A stretch of DNA of 64,000 nt from Schistosoma haematobium (GCF_000699445.3 NC_067196.1:25809116-25873115), one strand, 5' to 3'. Positions 12,091-23,881 are shown, numbered from the stretch's first letter. Made by a program: numbers and translations. The notes: generated by a model from the sequence alone, not told the origin.

Positions 12091-12137
12091 CACACTTCTG
12101 AGGAGTCCCATCCTAGAACGAAACAGCTGTCAAGTGC
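12091..12137 (+). ncRNA. Hammerhead ribozyme (SINE-B, right arm)
   Basis: Core CTGAGGA and GAAA with stem III CAGCTG and triplet GTC. The base after the cleavage site is A, which pairs with the U just before the core, so the first stem I pair is A-U instead of C-G. Stem II has one mismatch (GTCC against GAAC). Confidence 0.6.
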
Positions 12138-12778
12138 TTCCAGGTTTTCCGTGTTGATCTAACTTCAATTGACTCATGATTTTAACTACTGAAATTTCTA
12201 AAATCTTCACAAAACTCCTTTGGATATAATTGTTTCATAGATACATTTAACACTTTTCCAAATGAATAATAAAATTTATCTGGTTTTCAAAATAAAATAG
12301 AAAGATTTTAATATAAATGTTGTACAAGTTATTTGTTTAAATTATGTCATGATAATTAACATTTAAAATGTATGGTTAGGTATTTTCAGTCTCATAAATA
12401 TGAAGAGAATATTTATTTATGAAAGAATAAATTTTTAATTGTACATTATGGAATGATGAAAGTTACTATGATAAAACTTCATGATTATTTTATTGAATGA
12501 GAAAACAATTTAAGATGATTTATGGATCATTTATTATGTTGGAAAACATTTAATAAATATAGAAAAGAAAAAAATATATACCTATGATACTGAATGTTAT
12601 ATCAATGATGAAATTTAGGAGAAAAAATTTTCTGATTTCTAACATGAATTCATATTTGAATTAATTTAGAGAAAGTGATATTGTGGTGCATGCTACTTAT
12701 ATTGGCATAAGTAGTATATAACACGAGTCAGGAATGTAATGTCTGGCAGCAGAAGATTGGGAAGATCAAGAAAGGAAG

Positions 12779-12862
12779 AAGGTTTCCAACGGTGGTCTAA
12801 CATCAATTAATTCATGATCTCAACCAAAAAGTTAACAATCTCCACAACCCCCATACTGATAA
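12779..12862 (+). mobile_element. SINE-B 3' tail fragment
   Basis: Tail words GGTGGTCTAACATCAATTAA and TCCACAACCCCCATACTGAT are present without the hammerhead or tRNA-like body. Confidence 0.65.
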
Positions 12863-14204
12863 CTCTGTAATGTTGTGCTAAATATAAATCGGTTGTCCTC
12901 ACCTGTGTTCTCCTTCACTACATTATATTGTTAAGTATTAGAATGTTGATGAAAGTAAATTTCATTATTAAAATAAAATAGAGGATTAATATATTCTCCT
13001 TTAGGATGTTTAAAGTTGAAGAGAAAGAACAAACGATATGGTTGGATTGCTGCCCCCCACCTCTTTTTTTAACTTATAATTATTGCTGTTTATTTGATAG
13101 TTGTGATGTTACACTTACTAGATAGACTTTATAATTGATTGTGTAAATCAGAAGTTAAGTAATTGGGAGTTAGTTAACAGTAATTATGATTTCGGACGTG
13201 ATGTTATCTGTAGAAAGAAAATGAGAAGGCAAGTACCAACCACCTTTCAATGATTGATTAATATTGTCAATTGATGGAAGGTAGTAATGTACACCATCAA
13301 TTGACAGTTCACTAGTCTGAAGAATAAGCTCACACAATAAGATATGAATGTCCTAAGTTTGATCACTGATGAAGTTTTGGATAAGCACTAGTAAGTCGTC
13401 TCACACAGATATCCAGTGCTTCCCGGTTTTTATTAGTTGTCTAAACACGGTCAGTTTTCATATTAACTATGAAATAACCAGTCAGTCGACTGGGTATGTA
13501 TGTATGTATAAGTTTGACATATTTTTGGGAATTTTCATAACTTTCATTAAACATGAAGAATGGATTTTAGAAGGATAGGACAGATTGGAATAGCAGCTTC
13601 ATAAGCTACATTTACGTAAACATTGATATAACTTCTTATTAACATAATATTCAAAAATGTAATGATAAATTTGCATAATTATACATCCAATGTCACTGAT
13701 TCCAAGAAAAAAACCCTTTCAAATTGATCAAATAAAACCTAGTCAACTCCATATGCATTAGTGTAAAGTTATGATAAGAAGTTAATAGCCAAAATCATAT
13801 ACCATATACTGATCAATTACAAGATAATATCAAGTTTATCATGAATTATTTTTCTAATTTTTTGTTTCTTTGTTTGGGAAATAACTTCAACGGATAAAAG
13901 ACAATTGTTATTTACCTCCAAGTTTACTAAATAATTGACTAATTTAAAAGAATGTGTAGGAATTACAATGATCAGAAAATCTATATTAAGCATGTACGAA
14001 TATAATGTCATAGAAGATTGTATCTGACTAATGAAAACCAGTTATACTTTCTAAGAATTTCTTTTTCAAATAATTAAAAAATGTACAATTGATAAATTAC
14101 TAAATAGCGTTCAATGTCATATTTGTTTAGCCATTTAGTGTCAATGAGATTTGCTATGTAATCACTAGACTAAATGTTATTAGAGGTAAGTGTAATGAAG
14201 TCTT
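12863..14204. other. AT-rich region, nothing recognised
   Basis: Small frames at 13369-13578 (plus) and 13817-14011 (minus) resemble no family I know. A TGTA run lies near 13494-13508. Confidence 0.4.
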
Positions 14205-14370
14205 GAACTTAGATTTTGTGCTAGTTGACCCTCATCAGCGAAGTGTATATTTAATCTTGAAAGAATTGCTGAACTATATAGGATTTGAACTGAAGTCACA
14301 CAGCTTTACAATTTCAGATGTTACAATTGGGCGCTTTACCCAGCGATTGATCTCCTGTGTTATGGTACTA
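14205..14370 (+). repeat. Repeat family C, old copy
   Basis: It aligns with the left arm and loop of the palindrome at 63251-63512 (GTGCTAGTTGACCCTCATCAG, GGATTTGAACTGAAGTCACA, CAGATGTTACAATTGGGC) with many differences. Only one arm is present here. The small open frame over it (14203-14400) is incidental. Confidence 0.6.
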
Positions 14371-16194
14371 ACTATTGACAGTTTGCTAGTAACATTGTAA
14401 GTTGGATTACATGTTTATCTTTAACGACGAATATGAAATTCTTATTTGATAATTGACTTCTAGCCTTTATTATTAAAAAATATTATATAATTCTTGATTA
14501 TCCAACTGATTGATACTATGATGTTATAGCTAATTAATTTCGAGTAAAAATTACTATTTTAAGATAAAGTTTATCATACAGTTTGTGACATAGTTGGATA
14601 CTGATGATACTAGATGGAAATCTTCCGTGATTCACAAAGTGAGAGCACTTGGAAAAAGGAAGATCTCAGGCTTCTAAAGCAAAGACTCGCTGTTATTATA
14701 CATTACTGCTGTAAGTTTTACATCGGTTAGTGATTGGATAAATGTTCACTTCTTTTTTATTTATTTGATGTAATTTTAAACTACAGCTATCTCTGAATGA
14801 AGACCACCATTAATGTATGAATTAATTCACCTTAAGCTATTCAAATGAGAATTTATTATAAATTTATGTGAATTAACGTTTTGTTTTACTTAACAGTTAT
14901 ATTCGTTCACCTTATATGTTCAGTTTTCATTTGACTAGTCCAAAATTAACTAACTTCTTATTTCCAATTTGGGTTCCATCTTTTACGATGAGATACAATG
15001 GATAGTTAACTTTGTTTCTCACTTGATATCACATCATAAAATATGAATTCATTTGGGATAGTTCAAAAAAGTAGTTTTGTAATAAGTTCTATTCCATAAT
15101 CATTTTAAACCTACCTGTTATCATGATACTGTATGAAATTAACGTCTTAAAATATGAATACAACTATGGAGAACTAGCTTCGACAAAATCTAACCAAGTA
15201 TATAACCAACTTCTATTTAGTTATACATCAAAATCTGTTATAAGTCTGGCGAATCAAGGATGAAAAAGAAAATGATATTGAACTTGAGAGAACGCTTAAC
15301 AAATTCGTAGATGAAAATATACTCAGGTGATGTTTTCTAGCTTTTCAAGTGTGTATTTGTAGGAAGGGGCAATGAGTTTATAAGCAACAAACTTACATGA
15401 TTAAGTTAAAAAAATGGTGTCGATATATGATAGTTTATTCAGCTAGTTCGATTCAGAATCAAGTCAATCAATCGATCAGTAAAGTATTCTAATGATCAAC
15501 CAATATGATCATAAGTATCAGGTTCATTCAGTTTGGGTAGTAGGGTAATATCTCTAGAACTCACAATTCCATTTATTTTATTCAAGAGTCATATAAACGA
15601 AAGTGTAGTTAGTAAATAAGTTAGTTTTTGAGTTTAGATCTTGTTAAACTGTTTGGTCGATTTCATCAATCACTTGTAAATAATGATATAAAGATAGTGA
15701 AATGATGAATTTGGTGATATAAAATATATGGATCGTGCTTTCAATTAAGCATGTGTGAATATCAAACAAACAACTACTCAGTATTATTTGACTGGTAATA
15801 GTTGTATTACTATTTCGATATATATATAGTATAGTTTTTAATCTAACAATATAACAATACAGTATTATTAATAAACGAATTCTTTAGGGATATAACATAT
15901 GTAAATCCAAATTATCCCATTTTAAATGTATCAAACTTTTAAGAGTAATAAAATAATATTCCTAATGAAAAAAATGCAACCATTTTTATTTTATTGAAAA
16001 AAAGGAAGGAACAATTTATTGAATGTTACATGCAATAATAATATCTATTCATTATAATATTTGATACATGTAGAATTTGTCGTCTCATTCACAACTAGAA
16101 ATAATATGATACCCCAATGTTAACTGTTGATTGTTCAATAATTTATATTATTTTTTAAAAAATAAAAATTGATTTTTGAGCAGAGTTGAGTAGA
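14371..16194. other. AT-rich region, nothing recognised
   Basis: No coding, RNA or SINE signature detected; composition is uniformly AT-rich. Confidence 0.4.
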
Positions 16195-16352
16195 AGCTAA
16201 CAATGAAATGCACGACGTTAGTTTCTTCCTATTTGAAATTCATCAGCTGAACGTACCTACCACATTCTATTGTAAATGTTCAATCCAGGACTTGAACTCA
16301 ATGCCTTTCAATTCAGATACCAATGTGTTATCCACTTAGCTCATGAGTCCAG
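16195..16352 (-). mobile_element. SMalpha-like SINE copy
   Basis: The minus strand shows the tRNA-like body (box A side near 16335, box B near 16290) followed by a hammerhead remnant: CTGATGA and GAAAC are preserved at about 16225-16250, but stem II and stem III are eroded. It probably lacks activity. Confidence 0.65.
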
Positions 16353-16472
16353 GTAACCATGAGTTTGTATAATGGGATAAATTTCAGTCATTAATTTCAA
16401 CAACGGGTGGATTCAAACCCTTACAAATGAATCATAATATACCCGTTTTACTAGTGGTAACGTAAAAGTTAT

Positions 16473-16535
16473 TGATCGCTGAGGAGTCTCACATTAGGAC
16501 GGAACAGATGTCTAGTGTCCAATGGTTATTTTTTG
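16473..16535 (+). mobile_element. SINE-B hammerhead fragment
   Basis: GCTGAGGAGTCTCAC, then AGGACGGAACAG and TGTCTAGTG, match the SINE-B hammerhead with the GAAA block changed to GGAA. No body or tail can be recognised beside it. Confidence 0.55.
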
Positions 16536-17427
16536 GGGGTAAGTCCGTGTTGTAAACTATGATATTCATCTAACTACTAAACACTTGTAGGATTAATACA
16601 GTAAAATTGGTTTGTTACGTACTCATAATCACTACCAGCTTTAATATCTCTGATTATGATACTGAGTCAAATATATTCGAATAACAAGGAGAATATCAAT
16701 TTCAATAGAAATTCAAATACCTCTTTGATGATAGAAGTCAAACAATATGAGATCTAAATCATGGAATTCTTATGAAATGTTATATTATTCACCGTATATC
16801 ACGATATCGTATCATAGGGTAATCAATACAATTCAATCAACATTGAGTTTTGAACAATATGAGAATTTCCAAGCTTCTTAACTCACTAACTTATCACTTT
16901 AATTTTTGTTATCTTTTAATATCTTCTTATTAAATACATTGAGTAAAGTCTTCCTACAATTAATCTACAGAAAAGTAAGTAGACACTTTCTTATTTTTGA
17001 AGTTTTTATTATTTATTTTAATATAATTACATTTACAAGTATCAGTCTTTTCACACGATAATCCATTAAATACGTCTATATTGAATGTACCTTGTTTCTA
17101 TTTTGTTGTTGTTGTTTTTGTTTTATTACAGACCATTTTGGTATAATTTATAAATAAGAAGAAAATACATAATTAATTTTAAAGATTTTGCGTGACTGTC
17201 ATAATTTATCCAGCATATCATAATAGATATATATTTATCACTTAAATTTTCTTTAAATTTCTGTACATTAGAATAAAACTACCATGAGACTAATTCAAAA
17301 TAAAAAGAAGCAAATTATTATTCTAATTTAAGAAAGTGAACTAATTTATTTAATTTTTCTTTCTCAAAATTAACAAAAGAAATAAAAAATAAAGTAGAGT
17401 AGGAAACTAAGTAAAACTTTTCAATTT
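16536..17427. other. AT-rich spacer
   Basis: Nothing recognised. Confidence 0.4.
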
Positions 17428-18079
17428 ATTGAAAAGAAATCTTAATAAATGTTCTTAATTACGCCTGTTATTCCTCGTGAAGGAGCATAGGCCGCTCACC
17501 AGCATTCTCCATCCAACCCTGTCCTGGGCAATCATTTCTAGCTCCTTCCAGTTGTTATTCATCCTTTTCATATCTGCTTCGATTTCCCAACGTAATGTGG
17601 ACTTTGGTCTTCTTCTTTTCCACTTCCCTTCGGGATTCCAAGTTAAGGCTTGCCTCGTGATGCAGTTTGACGATTTGCGTAATGTATGTCCTATCCATTT
17701 CTATCATCTTTTTCTAATTTCCTCTTCAGCTGGAAGCTGATTTGTTCTCTCCCAGAGAAGACTGTTTCTGATGGTATCCGGCCAATGGATGTTGAGTATC
17801 TTGCGAAGACAGCTATTTATAAATACTTGTACTTTCTTGATGGTGGTCGTTGTAGTTCTCCAACTTTCAGCTCCGTACAGTAGAAGTACCTTGACATTGG
17901 TATTGAAGGTTCTCACTTTGATATTGGTTGAAAGTTGTTTTGAGTTCCATATGTTCTTCAACTGTAGGGATGCGACCCTTGCTTTGCCAACCCTCGCCTT
18001 TACGTCAACATCTGAACCTCCTTATTCATCGATGATGCTTCCCCTTGTGTATGTTGAGGCCTACTGATTGAAAAGAAAT
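17428..18079 (-). pseudogene. RTE fragment with 13-bp target duplication
   Basis: The perfect repeat ATTGAAAAGAAAT at 17428-17440 and 18067-18079 brackets the insertion. The minus strand encodes the C-terminal domain of the RTE polyprotein; an 85-codon frame (17704-17961) is close to residues 588-672 of the complete copy at 31153-33417. Compared with that copy about 96 bp are missing at roughly 18040, joined at a short CCC/CTT overlap. 5' truncation of this kind is typical of target-primed insertion. Confidence 0.85.
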
Positions 18080-18279
18080 ACTTTATGAAAACTGAAATGA
18101 TTATAACATTCATTTTTTTCTAATATGAATTTAAATTAGAATAGATGAAGTGTAGATTATTATAAATGCCATGGTGATTATTTATTATATGAGATGATTA
18201 AAATGATTAAAATGTTTTTGTTATAATAGTTAAAGGTTACTCAGAACGTTTCATAGAAAAGAATATAAGTAGAAGTAGT

Positions 18280-18795
18280 TACGACAAGAAATCTAGTTGT
18301 TCTGTCCCGAAGAAAAACTTCTATATAAGTCTGGAATTTAAAGGTGATCGAACATCAGACGTAATCAAAAATCGTCTAACAACAACGATTAGGAAGAACA
18401 TTTAACGCGGCTAAACTGCGAATAACCTTCACTAGTAGGAACTTATTTTCTGGATCCATAAAAGATAAGCTTCCGCGTCTGGTCGCCTCTATATGCATCG
18501 ACCAGTTCACCTGCTCTTGTGGAGCAAGGTACATTGGCCGTAGCCAGCGCTCGCTTTCAACTCGGATACGGAAACATATCCCAGCTTGGTTCTATAAGGG
18601 TGAAAGGAAAGCAGTTAGGAGTTCTATACTTGAACACCTAATCAACTGTAACCATTCTACAGATCCATAATTTGATTTTAAGGTTGTTTATATGATTCGT
18701 TCAAATCTACCCAGATTTCTTCGTATCCATCTCTTAAAAACAACCGAAGCTCTTACCATCCAGGAGCTTAAACCAGAACTATGCGTACAAAAGAA
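18280..18795 (+). pseudogene. Penelope-like element fragment with GIY-YIG endonuclease domain
   Basis: Penelope-like elements encode a reverse transcriptase followed by a GIY-YIG nuclease; this is the 3' end of such an ORF. Conceptual translation in the frame of 18407 gives NAAKLRITF, then CSCGARYIGRSQRSLSTR and RKHIPAW, which fit the start of a GIY-YIG domain (the YIG of the motif sits near 18530). Further on it reads TTEALTIQELKPELC, typical of the domain end. Upstream, a short piece (EFKGDRTSD near 18331) continues the protein in another frame, so there is a frameshift at about 18400. An in-frame stop lies near 18668-18670. A TTA tandem tail follows. This is an inactive, 5'-truncated copy. 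Confidence 0.75.
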
Positions 18796-18844
18796 GTACG
18801 TCTTATCGTTATCGTCACCTTGGCCTTAATTATTTTGATTATCC

Positions 18845-18909
<65 letters not shown>
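18845..18909 (+). repeat. (TTA)n microsatellite, tail of the Penelope-like fragment
   Basis: About 21 TTA units directly follow the Penelope-like coding remnant. The long leucine run in a conceptual translation here is only this repeat. Confidence 0.85.
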
Positions 18910-20454
18910 GTACTGCATTCCCCATTTACTTATGTCTTATATTCTCATTACTTTATTCGTAAATGCTCATCGTATCACCTTATTTATTTTTACACCTCTA
19001 TGACCTTTAACTATTATAACAAAAACATTTTAATCATCTTATTATATTCACTAAACCTATTTTTATTGTTTATTACATATTTATTTATTCACCGAAAAAG
19101 AAATTTGAAAGTTATTTAAAATTTAAACTTCAAGGGATCACATTTAATTTAGTACAAAACTAATGGTGATAATGATCAGTTTTTGCACATAATGAAAAGT
19201 TAATGAAATAACTAATTACATATTAAATTACTATTATGCATTATTAGGTTTTGATTGCCCTAATGGATTTAATGCAGACGTTTAAAGACTAAGTTCTATT
19301 GAGAGATTAAATAGGAAGGTTATTGTGATAATAGAGTTTAAGTAACTAAATCTCAGGTTTGAACTTTAACACACTTTGATTAAATAACCAGCCGGTTTTA
19401 CTGTGTGTTTTATATATTTTCGTTTTGTTTTGACTAAGTGGTAACTAGCAATTGAACTCTCTACTCACGTGATTGTATATAAATATTACAACTTATAAGC
19501 GTGTAAAATATTGGACAATTCAAAATTGTCTTCTGATCCATTCTGTAACAGTGGAGTTAGTGGAGACACATGAGAATACTTGTACAATAAGCAAAATACA
19601 GATGATTTTTAATGCATTTTGTCGGGTACATGTTAAGCAATCAAGAAAATTGTTGGAATCAAAAGAAGCTGTAACACGTTAGCAAAAAGAAAAAAACATG
19701 ATGGATAGTCATTGTTGTTAAAGAAAAATTTCTCAATATATATTTTTTGAATTTCTGCAATTAGACTGTAGACTAACGAAGAGTTGTTCTTCGTAATATA
19801 TATATGGAATGGCACTTTGTCTTGACTAAATATACAGTAATCAATATGCATAATGACTATCGTTCATCCCTGTCTCTTCCTGATGCATAAATAGGCTGTT
19901 CGATGGCCAGTGAACAACCATGTATTTGAAACTAAGTATTATTTGTTTCTCAGAATATTTACTCATTATGCCTCAGATATGAATATATATTCTCTGTCTT
20001 ATTGATGCTGAAATTCATACACATGAAAAGATATATTTCAAGTAAAATGATTAGTGGACAAAAAACAATGTCAGTACAAGTCAGCTAAATGAGGTATAAA
20101 ATGATACATAGATAACTAGTTGAGTTATTTTACGAAAAGGCAGACTAGCGAATTCAGATATTCTTGTTAATTATTTTAATAGCAATTACTGTGATACATT
20201 ATCTAAGGGTATATTGTTTATTGAAGGCTTATTTAATATACTACATATGTAACCAAACAATTAAAGTGCTGTGAAAGACATTGATATTAAAACACAGTTG
20301 TATGAAGGAAGAATATTTTTTTCAATAATTTCTCATCATTTTCTACAATTATAAGTCCAAAGTAATAATCCATAAATTTGGCCAGATTTAAGGCAGAATA
20401 CATCATTTAAAATTGATATTAAGTGGCTGAAGGTTAATGACACCGCTATTTAGA
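18910..20454. other. AT-rich region, nothing recognised
   Basis: Small frames at 19473-19682 (plus) and 19633-19851 (minus) show no motif. Confidence 0.4.
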
Positions 20455-20866
20455 CTTATGTTGCGTGCTGGTTGGTTCTAATCAGCAAGGGGTATCTACA
20501 GTATTGAGGGAACTGGTGCTCTCTCTGGGATTTGAAACGATAGCCCAGTTTCTCTAAGCTCTTTGATGTGCAACTGATCTCCGTTGGGACTGAGATATTT
20601 AAACTGAATAATCGATTAGTAGTGGCCAGTATTATGCTTGTCAGGCCGCTAGCGCTGATTGAAATCTATCGATTAAGTTTCAGTGTGACCCCGAATGCAA
20701 AACAGCATGAAATCTACATCCAAAGTTTTAACTTGACTACTTCTAATTATCCATTATCAAAACATGCTGTGTGCAACATTGAGTCACCTGAATGTAATGG
20801 CCACATTGCAACTGGATACTATTCGATCAGCACTAAGAACCAATGAAATAAAACATTGACCACTAC
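20455..20866. repeat. Repeat family C, degraded fold-back copy
   Basis: The left part (20455-20610) matches the plus-strand arm and loop of the 63 kb copy (AACTGGTGCTCTCTCTGGGA, CCCAGTTTC). The right part (about 20740-20866), on the minus strand, matches the region left of that palindrome: GATCGAATAGTATCCAG, TTGCAATGTGGCCA and CAGGTGACTCAATG correspond to 63165-63235. The two parts are in opposite orientation, as expected for an inverted element. Confidence 0.6.
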
Positions 20867-20894
20867 TCAGTGATTGATCAATGAAAACCTGGAG

Positions 20895-20940
20895 GCACTG
20901 AACAGCCGTTTCGTCCTACTATGGGGCTCCTCAGAAGTGC
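20895..20940 (-). ncRNA. Hammerhead ribozyme (SINE-B, left arm)
   Basis: CTGAGGA, GAAA and stem III ACGGCTGT are present. The cleavage triplet is GTT, still of the permitted NUH form in which the last base is not G. The first stem I position is a U-U mismatch. Confidence 0.55.
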
Positions 20941-21201
20941 GCATCCACCACCCTGCCCCCCCCACGCGAGATTCAAACTCTTCGGTATTTCGCGCGAACG
21001 CTTAGCCACTAAACCACTGAGCCGGCATCCAACTGTGTTAATGTCCAACTTCAACCAATCCACTAAACTGAGCCATCATATACCATTGTCTTCAGTGAGC
21101 TGATATCTCACAACAAACCTGGTTGAACTCCACTGGTCACGGCTTCTCACTAGAACTCCAGGAGTATTTCTTGAAGTCAGTCACTAGTGAGCAGTGGATG
21201 C

Positions 21202-21247
21202 GCACTTCTGAGGAGTCCCACAATAGGACGAAACGGCTTTCCAGTGC
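21202..21247 (+). ncRNA. Hammerhead ribozyme (SINE-B, right arm)
   Basis: CTGAGGA, GTCC/GGAC stem II, GAAA and CAGTGC are intact. Stem III has lost one pair (the triplet reads TTC instead of GTC) and stem I position 1 is U-C, so activity is doubtful. Confidence 0.55.
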
Positions 21248-21735
21248 TTCCAGGTTTTCCATGTTGATCTAACTTCAATTGACTCATGATTTCAATCTGT
21301 GAAATTTCTAAGATCTCCACAAACCCCTTCTGATAATAATCAATGAAAGACATATTATGGGAATTTAGAGTTGTATGGGTAAAATAAAAAATAATAAAGG
21401 CGAACAAAATTAGATAGTTCTGTTGCAATGGTACTTTGACAGAAGGCTAACTAAATTATTTGAGTTATCGGAATGCTAATACGGGCAAATAACAAATACT
21501 ACTTTACATGAAGATTAATAAAATGCAAAATCAACACAATGCAAATTTTAATTATGACTTGTCTTCCGTTTGTTTGTGTAGACAATATAAATATATTGCT
21601 TTGTCTGGTAAAATAAATATTAGTCTTTTGATGAAAATAATTTATTACTAAATACATTAGAATTTGATTCAATAGACTATTTTCACTTTTCACCTATAGT
21701 GAATTATGTCTTTAGTGTGAACTGAATCGTTTCAC

Positions 21736-21761
21736 GATGATGATGATGATGATGATGATGA
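21736..21761 (+). repeat. (GAT)n microsatellite
   Basis: About eight GAT units. Confidence 0.9.
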
Positions 21762-21924
21762 GATCAGATCAATTCTTATCTTTTTTTTAGAATTGCATCA
21801 ATTTCAAATATTGGATACTTGAGTCATACAGTTTTTATACTAATCTATTTCTGTGAGTATACAGTTGTAAGTTTATGATATAATTTTTCAGTAGTTATTT
21901 GGAGATTCCTATAAAGGTCCTATG

Positions 21925-22035
21925 TTAGGTAGTGAATGCTCACTGATGACAGGCTCCATACTAGGATGAAACAACTATCTAATGTTTTCTACTGTTCAAA
22001 AGTTATCTAACCTAAGTTAGTCCGTGAACTGAAAT
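21925..22035 (+). mobile_element. Old SINE-B fragment (hammerhead and tail)
   Basis: GCTCACTGATGACAGG, AGGATGAAACA and the tail words TTATCTAACCTAAG match the SINE-B hammerhead and tail in order. It keeps CTGATGA and GAAA but has altered stems. Confidence 0.5.
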
Positions 22036-22334
22036 TTTAGATTTGTCAATGTTAAATTGATGAATGTAAAATTATATAGTAACATCGAGAAAATATTATG
22101 AATTCAATGTTTATTGTCATTTAAATAATTAAAAAAGGAATAACTTATAAAATAACACCTTAATAGAGTTAAATGAAATAATTCTATGGAGATGTAGTAT
22201 AGTTTAAAAATTGAAAAACAGTTAGAAATTTAAAGCATGGATCGCAGTTTATGGATTTGGTAGTTTAAAGAGGTATTTTGATTGCCAAACAACCCGAGAG
22301 TTCTAGCTTTTATCGTGCTTGTAGATTTTCAAAC

Positions 22335-22445
22335 ACGGATAATATAGCTTTATAAACAGAGATGAATGGTGGCTAGCAGTAGAATGCAGGACACGCGTCT
22401 CATCCTATTTGGGACTTGTCAGTTGAATGTATATCAGTGAGAAGA
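22335..22445 (-). mobile_element. SMalpha-like SINE fragment with hammerhead remnant
   Basis: The minus strand shows CTGACAAG, stem II GTCC/GGAT, GAGA in place of GAAA, then CGCGTGTCCTGC and CTGCTAGCCACC, the SMalpha order. The G at core position 8 is A. Inactive on paper. Confidence 0.65.
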
Positions 22446-22544
22446 TTTAAACAACCAATACAAAAACGAATAATTTAACTGTTAGGTAGTCGTTGATTTT
22501 CAATAATTTTTCAACTGATATTAATTACAATAGTTGTGATCATT

Positions 22545-22805
22545 AGTTCATTTAAGCTAGACCACCGTGAAAAACTTGGAAGCACTGGAAGGCCATTTCG
22601 TCTTATTATGGGAATCCTCAGCAGTGTGCATTCACGATCTCACAGGCGGGACTCGAGCCTAGGACCTACTGGTCCCGCGTGCGAATGCTTAACCTCTAAA
22701 CCACTGAGCCGGTACCCGATGGTGTCAAAGTCTAAATTCAACTAATCCACGAAATTGAGCGACACATCAACATTTGTCTTCAGTGAGTTACTATCTCACA
22801 ACAGA
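22545..22805 (-). mobile_element. SINE-B copy with clipped tail
   Basis: Leader, tRNA-like body (box B near 22640, box A near 22695) and hammerhead (about 22582-22627) are all present on the minus strand; the outer tail is missing. The hammerhead keeps CTGAGGA and GAAA, but the stem II closing and cleavage triplet (TTC) are altered. Confidence 0.75.
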
Positions 22806-23652
22806 TGTTAATTAGTAAGAAATGCTACTTGTTTTACATGCTATCATTCAGATAGTTGTGACTGATGAATAAAGATAGATTTGTATTTTTCTTGATATTT
22901 TCTACAACATTATTCTATATCATTATCTAAATGATTTTTTCCATGATATAAAATTAAACTTCATTAAGATCATAATTAAAAAGATTCTCTTACAATGATT
23001 GTTAATCATTTATTCAGTATCTAAAAGTAACTGATTTATGGATAGATTTTTCCTAGTCAACTTTTCAACTCAATGTTATAACTCAACTCATAAAATTCCT
23101 TAAGTAAATATTCTTAATTTACACCGTCTAATAAGGATTGAATAATAAAATTAAATGTTCAAATGGTACGTGATTACAAAAAGAAAAAACGAAAGAAAAA
23201 CTCAACTTTTGCATTGATTCATTCATAAAATGATCCAAAACATCAATTACAATTAGTAAGGAAGAACTTTTTGCATTTAAAGTGTAATTCAACTATAAAC
23301 AGTAACGTTAATGAATATGCTGTCAGTATGTATTTCACTGTTTGATTGTACAAGCAATACACTTTAATTTGTTCCCATTTCATTCATAAATAAATATACA
23401 CATTTGTTATTTTCATACGATTAATTATTATGTACATCAAAATTTCTATTTTAACCCAGAATCATATAACATTTTTCAGCTAGTTAAAAAAAAAAGAAAT
23501 AGGCCTCTCCTTATAGAAAAACCAACAATTTTCTGTTATGGTTGAACGGTAACCTTACACTCAGTTGTGTAAAAAAACATTTAGATGACAGTGTCCTAAA
23601 TGTAGTTTTACGTTTTGACATGCTGGATAACTGAGGCCAATTTTATGTCAAA

Positions 23653-23655
<3 letters not shown>
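22806..23655. other. AT-rich spacer
   Basis: Nothing recognised. Confidence 0.4.

Positions 23656-23709
<54 letters not shown>
23656..23709 (+). repeat. (AT)n microsatellite
   Basis: About 27 uninterrupted AT units. Confidence 0.95.
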
Positions 23710-23711
<2 letters not shown>

Positions 23712-23881
23712 ACTTGTCAATTTAATAAAGTCAAAAGAACACATTAACGTTTTATTTTAGCAAAGAAAAAAGCACCAACAAAATACGGTAGTAAATGAAT
23801 ATTGAACATTTACTTCGTTTTATTGAATAAAAAAATATTGTATAACTTGAAAATAGATATAAAGTTTGGTTTTAGTAATCA

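Larger units (their letters stand above)
11726..12240. mobile_element. SINE-B fold-back unit with two opposed hammerheads
   Basis: The left part (to 12083) is a SINE-B copy on the minus strand with clipped tail, hammerhead, tRNA-like body and full leader ending at GTGAGCA. At 12084 it joins a plus-strand hammerhead plus complete tail that ends at about 12230. A near-perfect repeat TGTTTCA(A)TAG at 11726-11736 and 12231-12240 looks like the target duplication around the whole unit. The junction (GTGAGCA then GTGGATG) is the same as in 20877-21348, so the two are one sub-family of composite elements. The tRNA-like body points left, toward the clipped arm. Confidence 0.8.
20877..21348. mobile_element. 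SINE-B fold-back unit with 10-bp target duplication and two opposed hammerheads
   Basis: The repeat ATCAATGAAA at 20877-20886 and 21339-21348 flanks the unit. On the left is a minus-strand SINE-B copy (hammerhead 20895-20940, box B about 20965, box A about 21015, full leader to GTGAGCA at 21193). It joins a plus-strand hammerhead (21202-21247) with complete tail ending CCCCTTCTGATAAT. The left arm is clipped just outside the hammerhead, so only the right side has the complete tail. Same internal junction as in 11726-12240. Confidence 0.85.

Noticed and set aside
18781..19119. Leucine-rich 112-codon frame
   Set aside because: The leucine run is the TTA microsatellite; the rest is AT-rich sequence and the tail end of the Penelope-like fragment.
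21177..21428. Minus-strand 83-codon frame
   Set aside because: Antisense of the SINE-B hammerhead and tail; the same peptide-like strings recur in all SINE-B copies.
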